64,000 nucleotides of DNA. Source: an uncultured Sphingomonadaceae bacterium. GTDB lineage: Bacteria > Pseudomonadota > Alphaproteobacteria > Sphingomonadales > Sphingomonadaceae. A program made the position numbers and the translations under genes. Position 1 is the stretch's first letter; the number at the start of each line of letters is the position of its first letter. The notes beneath the pieces were generated by a model that worked only from the letters and a program-made list of their open reading frames with translations, had not been told where the DNA came from and made no database searches. Where the stretch lies: the NCBI GenBank assembly GCA_947493215.1, contig CANLQE010000001.1:372001-436000 (forward strand), written 5' to 3'. Shown here piece after piece: positions 1 through 7,191 of the stretch.

Positions 1-179
1 GTTGTAACCACCCGGTCCAGCTCGACAATCCGAACCTGAGCAGATTGCAACCCTCGGGTCTCACTAGGGTCGCTAACCGTTCCGACAATCGTTCCCGCCG
101 ATGCTGTTACAGGCATGGCTGCTGTCGCCAAAAGCACGGAGTAGATTGCAAAGCGGCGCATATTTTTTGAAACTGACAT
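1..179 (-). CDS. TonB-dependent receptor, N-terminal fragment (cut by window edge)
   Basis: Only the first 59 codons are inside the window; the rest lies to the left. The start ATG at 179-177 follows a GAGGGAG ribosome site about 10 nt upstream. The protein opens with a charged stretch, a hydrophobic segment and a cleavage-like ASA-G site near residue 30, so it is exported. The mature part begins GTIVGTVSDP and continues with a Q/A-V-R-I pattern, which fits the carboxypeptidase-regulatory-like beta-sandwich found at the N-terminus of many sphingomonad and Caulobacter TonB-dependent receptors. The plug and barrel cannot be seen, so the receptor call is inference. Another exported protein with such a domain is possible. 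Confidence 0.5.
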   Translation of the reverse strand, partial: MSVSKNMRRFAIYSVLLATAAMPVTASAGTIVGTVSDPSETRGLQSAQVRIVELDRVVT

Positions 180-191
180 ATTTGTAAGGCT

Positions 192-205
192 CCCTCGTTT
201 GAGGG
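192..205 (-). promoter_or_regulatory. Leader hairpin covering the ribosome site of the left-edge receptor gene
   Basis: CCCTC and GAGGG face each other across a 4-nt loop. On the mRNA (minus strand) the right arm contains the GAGGGAG Shine-Dalgarno of the gene starting at 179. Folding would hide the ribosome site. Five base pairs is short, so this may be chance. Confidence 0.25.
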
Positions 206-338
206 TCCCCTACGGATCGCATGTTCCAAAAATATGTGTTGTCTGTGACTAACGCATGACCAGTTTATTGCAGTTTTAATTGCGGGCGATAAATCGTCCG
301 TCACCAATGTCCGGTGATATTAAAATTACTGCTGGTTT

Positions 339-980
339 TTAGCTGTTTTGCGCGGGTGCAAAATTATAGACACCGCCTTTTTCCAAACCGCGTTGATATG
401 CCGGGCGGGCTTGCAACCATGTAACAAATTTCGCTAATTTCGGATGCGTGTCGGCACGGCCTTGGGCAATCGCCACTTCGGCGGGAAAGCTAAGCATAAA
501 ATCGGCAGCACTCAGGCTATCACCGATGAAATGGCCAGAAGACGAAAGTTCGCTTTCCATAAAGTCAAAATGACTGGTGAGCTGCTCGTTGATCCGCGGC
601 ATTAACGGCGCGCCGGCTTCTTCCAGCCGGCCAACGTAGAGGTTCAACAAAATCGGCGTCATTGCTGACCCCTCGGCAAAATGTATCAATTCGAGATGCC
701 GGATATAATCATCCGTCCCACGCGCCGGCACATATTCGCTGCCGCCATGATGCGCGCAAATATGTTCTACAATAGCGCCGGATTCGATGATCATGCGCCC
801 GTCATCTTCAATCATCGGCGACTTGCCGAGGTGATGCAGTGCCGTCAAACTTGGCGGCGCCTGATTGGTCACGGCATCGCGTTGATGATGACGAATTTCA
901 TAAGGCCTGCCAATTTCCTCCAGCAGCCATAATATGCGTTGAGACCGGCTATTATTGAGATGGTGTACGATCAATGTCAT
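339..980 (-). CDS. Glutathione S-transferase family protein
   Basis: At 213 residues this has the usual length of a cytosolic glutathione S-transferase. The N-terminal thioredoxin-like half (about 1-80) begins with a beta strand, then NNSRSQR with a possible catalytic Ser near residue 11, a cis-Pro-like GKSP near 52-55, and the IIESGAI glutathione-site motif near 64-70. An all-helical C-terminal half follows, containing the usual SAADFML motif. Such proteins conjugate or remove glutathione from electrophiles; the substrate cannot be told here. ATG at 980 has GGAGAG upstream. It is divergent from the phosphoribosyltransferase gene across 136 nt and appears to be a single-gene unit. Confidence 0.85.
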   Translation of the reverse strand: MTLIVHHLNNSRSQRILWLLEEIGRPYEIRHHQRDAVTNQAPPSLTALHHLGKSPMIEDDGRMIIESGAIVEHICAHHGGSEYVPARGTDDYIRHLELIHFAEGSAMTPILLNLYVGRLEEAGAPLMPRINEQLTSHFDFMESELSSSGHFIGDSLSAADFMLSFPAEVAIAQGRADTHPKLAKFVTWLQARPAYQRGLEKGGVYNFAPAQNS

Positions 981-1116
981 TTTGGCTCTCCAGGAAATAT
1001 CGGTTTAACATGTTTGAAACAGCGGCTACCTATCTCCTGCATAATGCTAACGCGATAATATCCTAGGACTTTATGCATGAAGACATTTCTTTTAGCGGCC
1101 AGAGAGTGTGATCCCC

Positions 1117-1713
1117 ATGACGATTGAGAAAATCTACATTAGCGCTGACACATTATTGTCGGACTCCTTTCGCCTCGGCATGCAAATTCTCAAAAGTGAC
1201 TTTTCACCGACCCATATTGTCGGCATCTGGAGAGGCGGCGCGCCGGTTGGCATTGCCGTGCAGGAAATTCTGGAATTTCATGGCGTATCGACAGATCATA
1301 TCGCGATCAGAACCTCCTCTTATTCGGGTATTGATAAGCAGGAACGGTCCGTCCGGGTATTTGCGCTGGGCTATCTCGTCGACACGCTCAATCCCGATGA
1401 TAACCTGCTAATCGTCGACGATGTGTTTGACAGTGGCCGCAGTATCGAAGCGTTTCTAAAGGAACTCAGCGATCGGTGCCGCCATAATATGCCGAAAGAT
1501 GTTCGCGTTGCGACCGTTTACAGTAAGCCCGCGCGGAACAAGACGGATTTGCGACCCGATTACTTCATTCACGAAACCGAAGACTGGTTGATCTTTCCCC
1601 ACGAACTGGACGGCCTCACCAAAGAAGAAATTTTCAACAACAAAACGGATGCGGCGATTATCTTCGGTGAAGAAGATGTGCTTAACCCCATCATGACAAA
1701 GAGTGAGACATGA
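1117..1713 (+). CDS. Purine phosphoribosyltransferase (hypoxanthine-type likely)
   Basis: The type I phosphoribosyltransferase signature LLIVDDVFDSGRS at about 97-109 binds the PRPP ribose-phosphate, and WRGG at 38-41 fits the pyrophosphate loop. The family moves a ribose-phosphate from PRPP to a purine base. The ATG at 1117 is preferred over an in-frame GTG at 1108 because AGAGAG sits before it. Its stop overlaps the start of the adenine deaminase gene by four bases (ATGA), so the two are co-translated. That coupling suggests adenine is first deaminated to hypoxanthine and then rescued to IMP here. Hypoxanthine specificity is inferred from the partner only; xanthine or guanine remain possible. 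Confidence 0.8.
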   Translation: MTIEKIYISADTLLSDSFRLGMQILKSDFSPTHIVGIWRGGAPVGIAVQEILEFHGVSTDHIAIRTSSYSGIDKQERSVRVFALGYLVDTLNPDDNLLIVDDVFDSGRSIEAFLKELSDRCRHNMPKDVRVATVYSKPARNKTDLRPDYFIHETEDWLIFPHELDGLTKEEIFNNKTDAAIIFGEEDVLNPIMTKSET

Positions 1714-2747
1714 GCTTTACATCTCCCGAACAACGCCAGGCGTTTATCGCTGCCATTCCGAAAGCCGAACTGCATCTGCATATTGAAGGCTCGCTCGAGC
1801 CGGAAATGATGTTTGCGCTGGCCCAACGCAACGGGATCGATATTCCTTTTGCTTCGGCGGACGAGGTCCGCAAAGCCTATGCCTTTTCCAATCTTCAGGA
1901 TTTTCTGGATATCTATTATCAGGGAATGAATGTCCTGCGCACCGAGCAGGATTTCTATGATCTGACCATGGCCTATTTTAAGCGCATCCACGCCGACAAT
2001 GCTATTCATGCAGAGATATTTTTTGATCCGCAGGGGCATACCGAGCGCGGGATCGCCTTTTCAACCACCATTGATGGCATATTGCGGGCCATGGGTGATG
2101 CACAGTCGCATCTAGGCATAACATCCAAGCTGATCATGTGCTTCCTTCGCCACCTGAGCCAAGAAGAGGCCTTTGCGACACTCGAAGAAGCCCTGCCCTA
2201 TCTCGATAGGATAGTCGGCGTTGGCCTTGATTCCTCGGAATTGGGTCACCCGCCGTCCAAATTTGCGAAAGTCTTTGCCAAAGCAAAGACGCTGGGCCTC
2301 AAAACCGTCGCACACGCTGGGGAAGAAGGGCCACCGGAATATATATGGGAAGCACTTGATCTGCTGAGGATCGATCGCATGGACCATGGAAACCGGTCAC
2401 TCGAAGACGACGGGTTGATCGCAAAACTGCGCGATAATCAAATGGCGCTTACCGTCTGTCCTTTGTCCAACCTATCGCTATGCGTCATCGACAAGCTGGA
2501 AGACCATCCATTAAAGAAAATGCTCGCCCTTGGCCTCTGCGCGACTATGAATTCAGATGATCCCTCTTACTTCGGGGGCTATCTCAATGATAATTATGAG
2601 GCAACCGCTGCCGCTTTAGACCTTGATAAAGACGATATTGTCACATTGGCAAAAAACGGTTTTCGGGGATCATTTCTGGGCGAAGACGCCATTGCACAAT
2701 CACTTCACCGTATTGACGATTATGTTTCGGAGTTTGACCGAAAATAG
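1710..2747 (+). CDS. Adenine deaminase (adenosine deaminase superfamily, Aah1-like)
   Basis: This 345-residue amidohydrolase has the metal and catalytic set of the adenosine/adenine deaminase family: HLH at 22-24, HAGEEG with His202 and Glu205, DHGNRS with His226, and SDDP with Asp283-Asp284. The stretch FFDPQGHTERG at about 104-114 matches the adenine deaminase branch (yeast Aah1 type) better than classical adenosine deaminase. It would convert adenine to hypoxanthine and ammonia using Zn2+ in the cytoplasm. It is translationally coupled to the upstream phosphoribosyltransferase, making a two-step salvage unit. Adenosine as substrate cannot be excluded by sequence alone. Confidence 0.85.
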   Translation: MSFTSPEQRQAFIAAIPKAELHLHIEGSLEPEMMFALAQRNGIDIPFASADEVRKAYAFSNLQDFLDIYYQGMNVLRTEQDFYDLTMAYFKRIHADNAIHAEIFFDPQGHTERGIAFSTTIDGILRAMGDAQSHLGITSKLIMCFLRHLSQEEAFATLEEALPYLDRIVGVGLDSSELGHPPSKFAKVFAKAKTLGLKTVAHAGEEGPPEYIWEALDLLRIDRMDHGNRSLEDDGLIAKLRDNQMALTVCPLSNLSLCVIDKLEDHPLKKMLALGLCATMNSDDPSYFGGYLNDNYEATAAALDLDKDDIVTLAKNGFRGSFLGEDAIAQSLHRIDDYVSEFDRK

Positions 2748-2834
2748 GCTGAGCCGAGATCAGCTGATTGGAAGTTTTCAATTTTTGCTGTTACCGCATT
2801 GGGCCATGATATCCAATGACAGAGGAATGAATTG

Positions 2835-3851
2835 ATGAACCAAATGGATGATGGTGGTATGAATTCAAAAACCATATTGGTTACAGGTGCTGCAGGTTTC
2901 ATCGGCCACGCGGTGTCCCAAAAGCTGATCGGACGCGGAGAGCGCGTGATCGGTATCGACAATCTGAATGACTATTATGACCCGAAGCTAAAAGCCGCAC
3001 GCCTCGCAAATTTACAAGCACTGGAAGGGTTTGAATTTGCGGAATTGGATGTTTCAGACGCTGAAGGTGTCAGTAAATTGGTGCAAGACCATGGCGTGAA
3101 GCGTATTATCCATCTCGCCGCTCAGGCCGGTGTGCGTTATAGCATCGACAATCCCTTCGCTTATCAAAAGTCCAATCTGGAAGGCCATTTAAGCTTGCTG
3201 GAAGCCAGCCGTCATGCCCCGGATTTCGAGCATCTCGTCTATGCCTCATCCAGCTCTGTCTATGGCGACAAGCCGATGGGCGGGGAAGGTTTTACAGAAG
3301 AGGAGCCCGCAGTTGACCCGGTATCGCTTTATGCCGCAACCAAACGCTCCTGCGAATTGATGAGCGCATCTTACGCAAAGCTCTATGGCTTTCCTCAGAC
3401 AGGCCTGCGGTTCTTCACTGTCTATGGCCCCTGGGGCCGTCCGGATATGGCCTATTTCGGCTTTACCAAAAAGATGCTCGCGGGCGAGGCGATCGAGGTT
3501 TACGGCGAAGGCAAAATGGCTCGGGACTTCACCTATATCGACGATATTGTTGACGGCATATTGGGATCGCTCGACAATCCCCCAGCCTCCGGTGACCATC
3601 GCGTTCTGAACATCGGAGACAGCCGGCCCGTTGGCCTTATGGAAATGATCAAAGCGCTCGAGCAAGCATTGGGCATGGAAGCAGAAAAGATCATGCGCCC
3701 GATGCAGCCCGGCGATGTCACCGCCACCTATGCCGATGTCTCCAAACTCCATGCTCTGACCGGTTATGAACCAAAGGTCATGCTGGAAGACGGGTTGAAG
3801 CGTTTTGTCAGTTGGTATCGTGAATTTTACGGTAATCTGCCGCCGGACTAG
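2835..3851 (+). CDS. UDP-glucuronate 4-epimerase-like NAD-dependent epimerase
   Basis: This is an extended short-chain dehydrogenase of 338 residues. The NAD fingerprint GAAGFIG lies at about 18-24, SSSS near 138-141, and the catalytic Tyr166-xxx-Lys170 pair in YAATK. The stretches VYGPWGRPDMAYFGFTKK and DFTYIDDIVDG are typical of UDP-glucuronate 4-epimerases (CapI/LspL type), which make UDP-galacturonate for surface polysaccharides. Three starts are possible: TTG 2832, ATG 2835 and ATG 2859. ATG 2835 has AGAGGA about 9 nt upstream and is used here. It stands alone after an 87-nt gap and converges on the FMN reductase gene. Confidence 0.85.
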   Translation: MNQMDDGGMNSKTILVTGAAGFIGHAVSQKLIGRGERVIGIDNLNDYYDPKLKAARLANLQALEGFEFAELDVSDAEGVSKLVQDHGVKRIIHLAAQAGVRYSIDNPFAYQKSNLEGHLSLLEASRHAPDFEHLVYASSSSVYGDKPMGGEGFTEEEPAVDPVSLYAATKRSCELMSASYAKLYGFPQTGLRFFTVYGPWGRPDMAYFGFTKKMLAGEAIEVYGEGKMARDFTYIDDIVDGILGSLDNPPASGDHRVLNIGDSRPVGLMEMIKALEQALGMEAEKIMRPMQPGDVTATYADVSKLHALTGYEPKVMLEDGLKRFVSWYREFYGNLPPD

Positions 3852-3866
3852 CTGCCCAACGAGACG

Positions 3867-4436
3867 CTACCGGCGATGGGAACCCTTCATGACCTGCTGC
3901 GCGACGAGGTGCAATTGTTCGTTCACCCCTTCATCTGCACAAACACCATTTTTGAAAATACCGCCCGAGGCATTGATGCCGACACCTAGCGGGGTTGGCC
4001 AACCGCGCAGCGCGTGAACGATCGAGCGCATGGCCGCCAATGTGGAACCCGTCGCCTGCCATCCGTAGGCCGTAACGATCAATCCGACCGGCAAGCCATC
4101 GAGGTAGACGCGCTCGTCGCCCGATGTTTCTTCAATATAATCAACCGCATTTTTGACCAGGCCAGAAATGGTGCCATGATAGCCGGGGCTCGCCAATATA
4201 ATGCCATCGGCACGCCGAACCGCTTCGACCAACAATTTTCCGGTTTCGTTTAATCCTGCAGGGTCGGACCGGTAATGCGGCAAGGCGCATAGCTTGGCCG
4301 ATCCGAATAATTCGGTTTCCGCGCCCGCATCCGACGCTGTCTTCAGCGCGATCGCCAAAGCCTGTTCAGTCGAGCTATGCGGATTGGTCGTGCCGCCAAG
4401 GCCCAATATGAAAGGTTTATCGTCATTTTTCACCAT
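3867..4436 (-). CDS. NAD(P)H-dependent FMN reductase family protein
   Basis: The protein (189 residues from ATG 4436) has a flavodoxin-like fold. GGTTNPHSST near the N-terminus takes the place of the FMN-phosphate loop, and ASPGYHGTISGLVKNAVDYI is the classic flavin-contact segment of NADPH-dependent FMN reductases. Members reduce FMN, azo dyes, quinones or chromate; the physiological acceptor here is unknown. A TTG 15 nt upstream is in frame but less likely. The gene is alone, divergent from the acyl-CoA dehydrogenase across 183 nt, so the two may share a regulatory region. Confidence 0.8.
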   Translation of the reverse strand: MVKNDDKPFILGLGGTTNPHSSTEQALAIALKTASDAGAETELFGSAKLCALPHYRSDPAGLNETGKLLVEAVRRADGIILASPGYHGTISGLVKNAVDYIEETSGDERVYLDGLPVGLIVTAYGWQATGSTLAAMRSIVHALRGWPTPLGVGINASGGIFKNGVCADEGVNEQLHLVAQQVMKGSHRR

Positions 4437-4539
4437 GGCCACTCTTAGCAAGCCTTTTCAAACAATTGCAACGATCAACAACGATCGGGGAGCATGACAA
4501 AAAGAACAGGTTGCGGCTTTGGTGCGCAAGATGTTTTAA

Positions 4540-4568
4540 TTGACCAGTTAAAGTCGATTCGTTATCGC
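4540..4568 (+). promoter_or_regulatory. Possible promoter of the acyl-CoA dehydrogenase gene
   Basis: TTGACC at 4540-4545 and TATCGC at 4563-4568 are separated by 17 nt, which fits a housekeeping sigma factor promoter with a weak -10. It lies about 50 nt before the ATG, which has its own AAGGA site. Seen by eye only. Confidence 0.3.
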
Positions 4569-4619
4569 CCCATAAAGCAAAAATGCCGCTGAACTGCCAA
4601 ATATTGAAGGATTTCTCCC

Positions 4620-5780
4620 ATGCGTAAATTTACCGAAGAACAGCATATGTTCCGCGACGCCTATCGCCGCTTTCTGGCCGATGACGTGGCTCCGCGCATG
4701 AATGAATTTCGCGAAGCTGGGATTGTCGATCGCGAAATTTTCAAGAAAGCGGGCGATCAGGGCTTTTTGATGATCTGGCCGGATGAAAAATATGGCGGGA
4801 TGGGCGATAATGATTTCCGCTATGAGCAGATTATCATCGAGGAAACCACCCGGGCGGGCTGCGCCGAATGGTATAACACGCTGCACAGCCGTCTGGTTGG
4901 CCCCTATTTCAAGAATATCGGCAATGAGGAACAGCGCGAACGGTTCCTGCCCAAATGTGTCAGCGGTGAAACCATCTTGGCGGTCGCCATGACCGAGCCT
5001 GGCGCGGGTAGCGATCTTTCGGGCATGAAATCCACGGCCACCGATATGGGCGATCATTGGGTGCTGAACGGCTCCAAAACCTATATTTCCAATGGCATCA
5101 ACGCGGATGTGGTCATTGTCGCTGCAAAAATGGCGGGTGTGGATGACAAGCATGCCATGGTCTTGCTGATTGTCGAACGCGGTATGGAAGGTTTTGAGCG
5201 TGGTCAGAATCTGGAGAAAATCGGTCTGCATGCGCAAGATACGGCCGAGCTGTTTTTCAACAACGTCAAGATCCCCAAGGAAAACCAGCTCGGCACGCCG
5301 GGCAAAGGCTTTATCCATCTGATGGAAGGTCTGGCCGAAGAACGGCTGATTGCGATGGTCGGCTATGCCGCCTCAGCCCGCCGCGCCTTTGATGTCACAC
5401 GCGAATTTGTGATGGAGCGCGATGTATTTGGCAAAAAGCTGTCCGACATGCAGAATACCCAGTTCAAAATGGCCGAAATGGATTCCAAAATTGACATGCT
5501 GCAGGTCTATGTCGACCATTGTGTCGAAGTGCATAACCAGGGCGGACTCAATGCCAATATCGCGGCCAAGGGCAAGATGCTCGGCAGTGAAATCGAATGG
5601 GAAATGGCCGATCTTGGGCTGCAGCTGCATGGCGGTGCGGGCTATATGAAAGAATATGAGATCAGCCGGATATTCACCGACGCACGGATGAGCCGGATCT
5701 ACGCCGGCAGCAGTGAAATCATGCGTTACATTGTTGGGCGGGATGTCTTCAGCCAGAAATATCAAAGCATTCTCGAATAG
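4620..5780 (+). CDS. Acyl-CoA dehydrogenase
   Basis: At 386 residues it has the full three-part acyl-CoA dehydrogenase fold: helical N-terminal domain, central beta domain with the AMTEPGAGSD signature near 124-133, and helical C-terminal domain. The catalytic Glu is expected at residue 366 in YAGSSEIMR. It makes a trans-2,3 double bond in an acyl-CoA and passes electrons to ETF. The following thiolase and FadB-like genes on the same strand supply the later beta-oxidation steps. Chain length and branching of the substrate cannot be read from the sequence. A separate regulatory block lies between it and the thiolase, so transcription may not be fully joined. Confidence 0.9.
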   Translation: MRKFTEEQHMFRDAYRRFLADDVAPRMNEFREAGIVDREIFKKAGDQGFLMIWPDEKYGGMGDNDFRYEQIIIEETTRAGCAEWYNTLHSRLVGPYFKNIGNEEQRERFLPKCVSGETILAVAMTEPGAGSDLSGMKSTATDMGDHWVLNGSKTYISNGINADVVIVAAKMAGVDDKHAMVLLIVERGMEGFERGQNLEKIGLHAQDTAELFFNNVKIPKENQLGTPGKGFIHLMEGLAEERLIAMVGYAASARRAFDVTREFVMERDVFGKKLSDMQNTQFKMAEMDSKIDMLQVYVDHCVEVHNQGGLNANIAAKGKMLGSEIEWEMADLGLQLHGGAGYMKEYEISRIFTDARMSRIYAGSSEIMRYIVGRDVFSQKYQSILE

Positions 5781-5835
5781 GCTATAGCGGAAGCACAAGA
5801 AGGATAAGGCGAGTCGCCTATCTTTCGCGATTGAC

Positions 5836-5847
5836 GTTTACGTAAAC
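5836..5847. promoter_or_regulatory. Perfect 12-bp palindrome GTTTACGTAAAC, likely operator
   Basis: GTTTACGTAAAC reads the same on both strands. It is flanked by TTGAC on the left (5831-5835) and another TTGAC at 5851-5855, which starts a good -35 element. The position just upstream of -35 suits an activator, or a repressor that blocks RNA polymerase. Its look recalls operators described for MerR-family regulators of branched-chain acyl-CoA catabolism (LiuR), but that likeness is from memory and no MerR gene is in the window. Confidence 0.5.
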
Positions 5848-5850
5848 TGC

Positions 5851-5879
5851 TTGACTGTGCTGCAGCGCAACATTAACTA
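5851..5879 (+). promoter_or_regulatory. Putative promoter of thiolase-fadB
   Basis: TTGACT at 5851-5856, a 17-nt spacer and TAACTA at 5874-5879 make a plausible housekeeping promoter with a good -35 and a weak -10. The thiolase ATG follows at 5923 with AAGGA at 5911. The palindrome at 5836-5847 abuts it upstream. Confidence 0.4.
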
Positions 5880-5922
5880 TGCACTTAATAGTTCAAGACT
5901 TAATCAAAATAAGGAATATCGC

Positions 5923-7137
5923 ATGACCGAAGCCTATATTTATGATGCTGTGCGCAGCCCGCGTGGCAAAGGCCGCAGCGACGGCAGCCTGCATGAAATC
6001 ACTGCTCTCGATCTGGCCGCTCAGGTGCTGGGCTCGGTCAATGACCGCAATGGTCTTGAGGGTCATGAAGTGGAAGACGTCGCCTTTGGTTGCGTTTCCC
6101 CGGTTGGAGAGCAAGGCGCAGTCATCAGTCGTTCAGCGGTTTTGAAAGCTGGCTACTCGGAAACAACCTCTGCCATTCAGGTGAACCGTTTCTGTGGTTC
6201 TGGCCTAGAAGCTGTCAACATCGCAGCGGCAAAGGTAAAGGCCGGCGAAACCGATCTGGCTGTTGGCGGCGGTATCGAATCCATGTCTCGCGTTCCCATG
6301 GGCAGCGACGGCATGGGCGGCATGGCCGATCCAACTTTGGTCTTTCAGGAATATTTCATTCCACAGGGCATTTCCGCCGATCTGATCGCCACCAAATATG
6401 GTTATAGCCGCGATGATGTCGACGCTTATGCCGTCGAAAGCCAAAAACGCGCAGCCAAGGCCTGGGATGAAAAACGATTTGCCAAATCCATCTTGCCAAT
6501 CCGCGATGTGATTGGCGAAGTTTTGCTAGACCATGATGAACTGATGCGTCCTGAAACCGATATGCAGTCTCTCGGTGCGCTGAACCCCGCCTTTCAAGGC
6601 ATGGGCGAGCAAATGCCGGGGTTCAACGATGTCGCAATACTGAAGCACCCCGATGTTGAGAAAATGAACCACGTTCATCACGCCGGTAACAGCTCGGGTA
6701 TTGTTGATGGTTCTGCTGCGGTATTGCTCGGCAATGAATTGGCCGGCGAAAAATATGGCTTGAAGCCACGCGCTCGCATCGTGTCGATGGCAGCTATTGG
6801 TAGCGAACCAACGATCATGCTGACCGGCCCGGAGTTTGCCGCAAAGAAAGCGCTTGAGCGCGCAGGTATGGATAAATCCGACATTGATGTTTGGGAGCTC
6901 AACGAAGCTTTCGCAGCAGTCGTCCTGCGTTTCATGGAAGCCATGGATGTTGATCATAGCGACATGAACGTCAATGGCGGCGCGATTGCCATGGGCCATC
7001 CTTTGGGAGCAACCGGCGCGATGATCCTTGGTACCGTGCTTGACGAACTGGAACGCTCGAACAAGCAGACGGCCTTGGCGACGCTTTGCATCGGCGGCGG
7101 CATGGGCATTGCCACCATCATTGAGCGGGTGAACTAG
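5923..7137 (+). CDS. Acetyl-CoA C-acyltransferase (thiolase)
   Basis: This is a complete thiolase of 404 residues. Active-site residues are visible: Cys91 in [10 protein letters not shown] (acyl carrier), His359 in GHPLGATGA and Cys389 in CIGGGMG. It cleaves 3-ketoacyl-CoA to acetyl-CoA and a shortened acyl-CoA. The reading frame is open 24 codons further upstream, but the ATG at 5923 has AAGGA 7 nt before it and begins the conserved [14 protein letters not shown] block. A FadB-like gene follows after 54 nt on the same strand, so the pair likely forms the trifunctional beta-oxidation unit in the order fadA-fadB. Confidence 0.92.
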   Translation: MTEAYIYDAVRSPRGKGRSDGSLHEITALDLAAQVLGSVNDRNGLEGHEVEDVAFGCVSPVGEQGAVISRSAVLKAGYSETTSAIQVNRFCGSGLEAVNIAAAKVKAGETDLAVGGGIESMSRVPMGSDGMGGMADPTLVFQEYFIPQGISADLIATKYGYSRDDVDAYAVESQKRAAKAWDEKRFAKSILPIRDVIGEVLLDHDELMRPETDMQSLGALNPAFQGMGEQMPGFNDVAILKHPDVEKMNHVHHAGNSSGIVDGSAAVLLGNELAGEKYGLKPRARIVSMAAIGSEPTIMLTGPEFAAKKALERAGMDKSDIDVWELNEAFAAVVLRFMEAMDVDHSDMNVNGGAIAMGHPLGATGAMILGTVLDELERSNKQTALATLCIGGGMGIATIIERVN

Positions 7138-7191
7138 AGCGCTGCAAAAGCCTCCAATCACTCCAATCCCATATTTAGCAGGACAAAATTC

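Noticed and set aside
107-307. 66-residue open frame on the minus strand near the left edge
   Set aside because: It overlaps the start of the exported receptor gene in another frame, has odd composition and no ribosome site.
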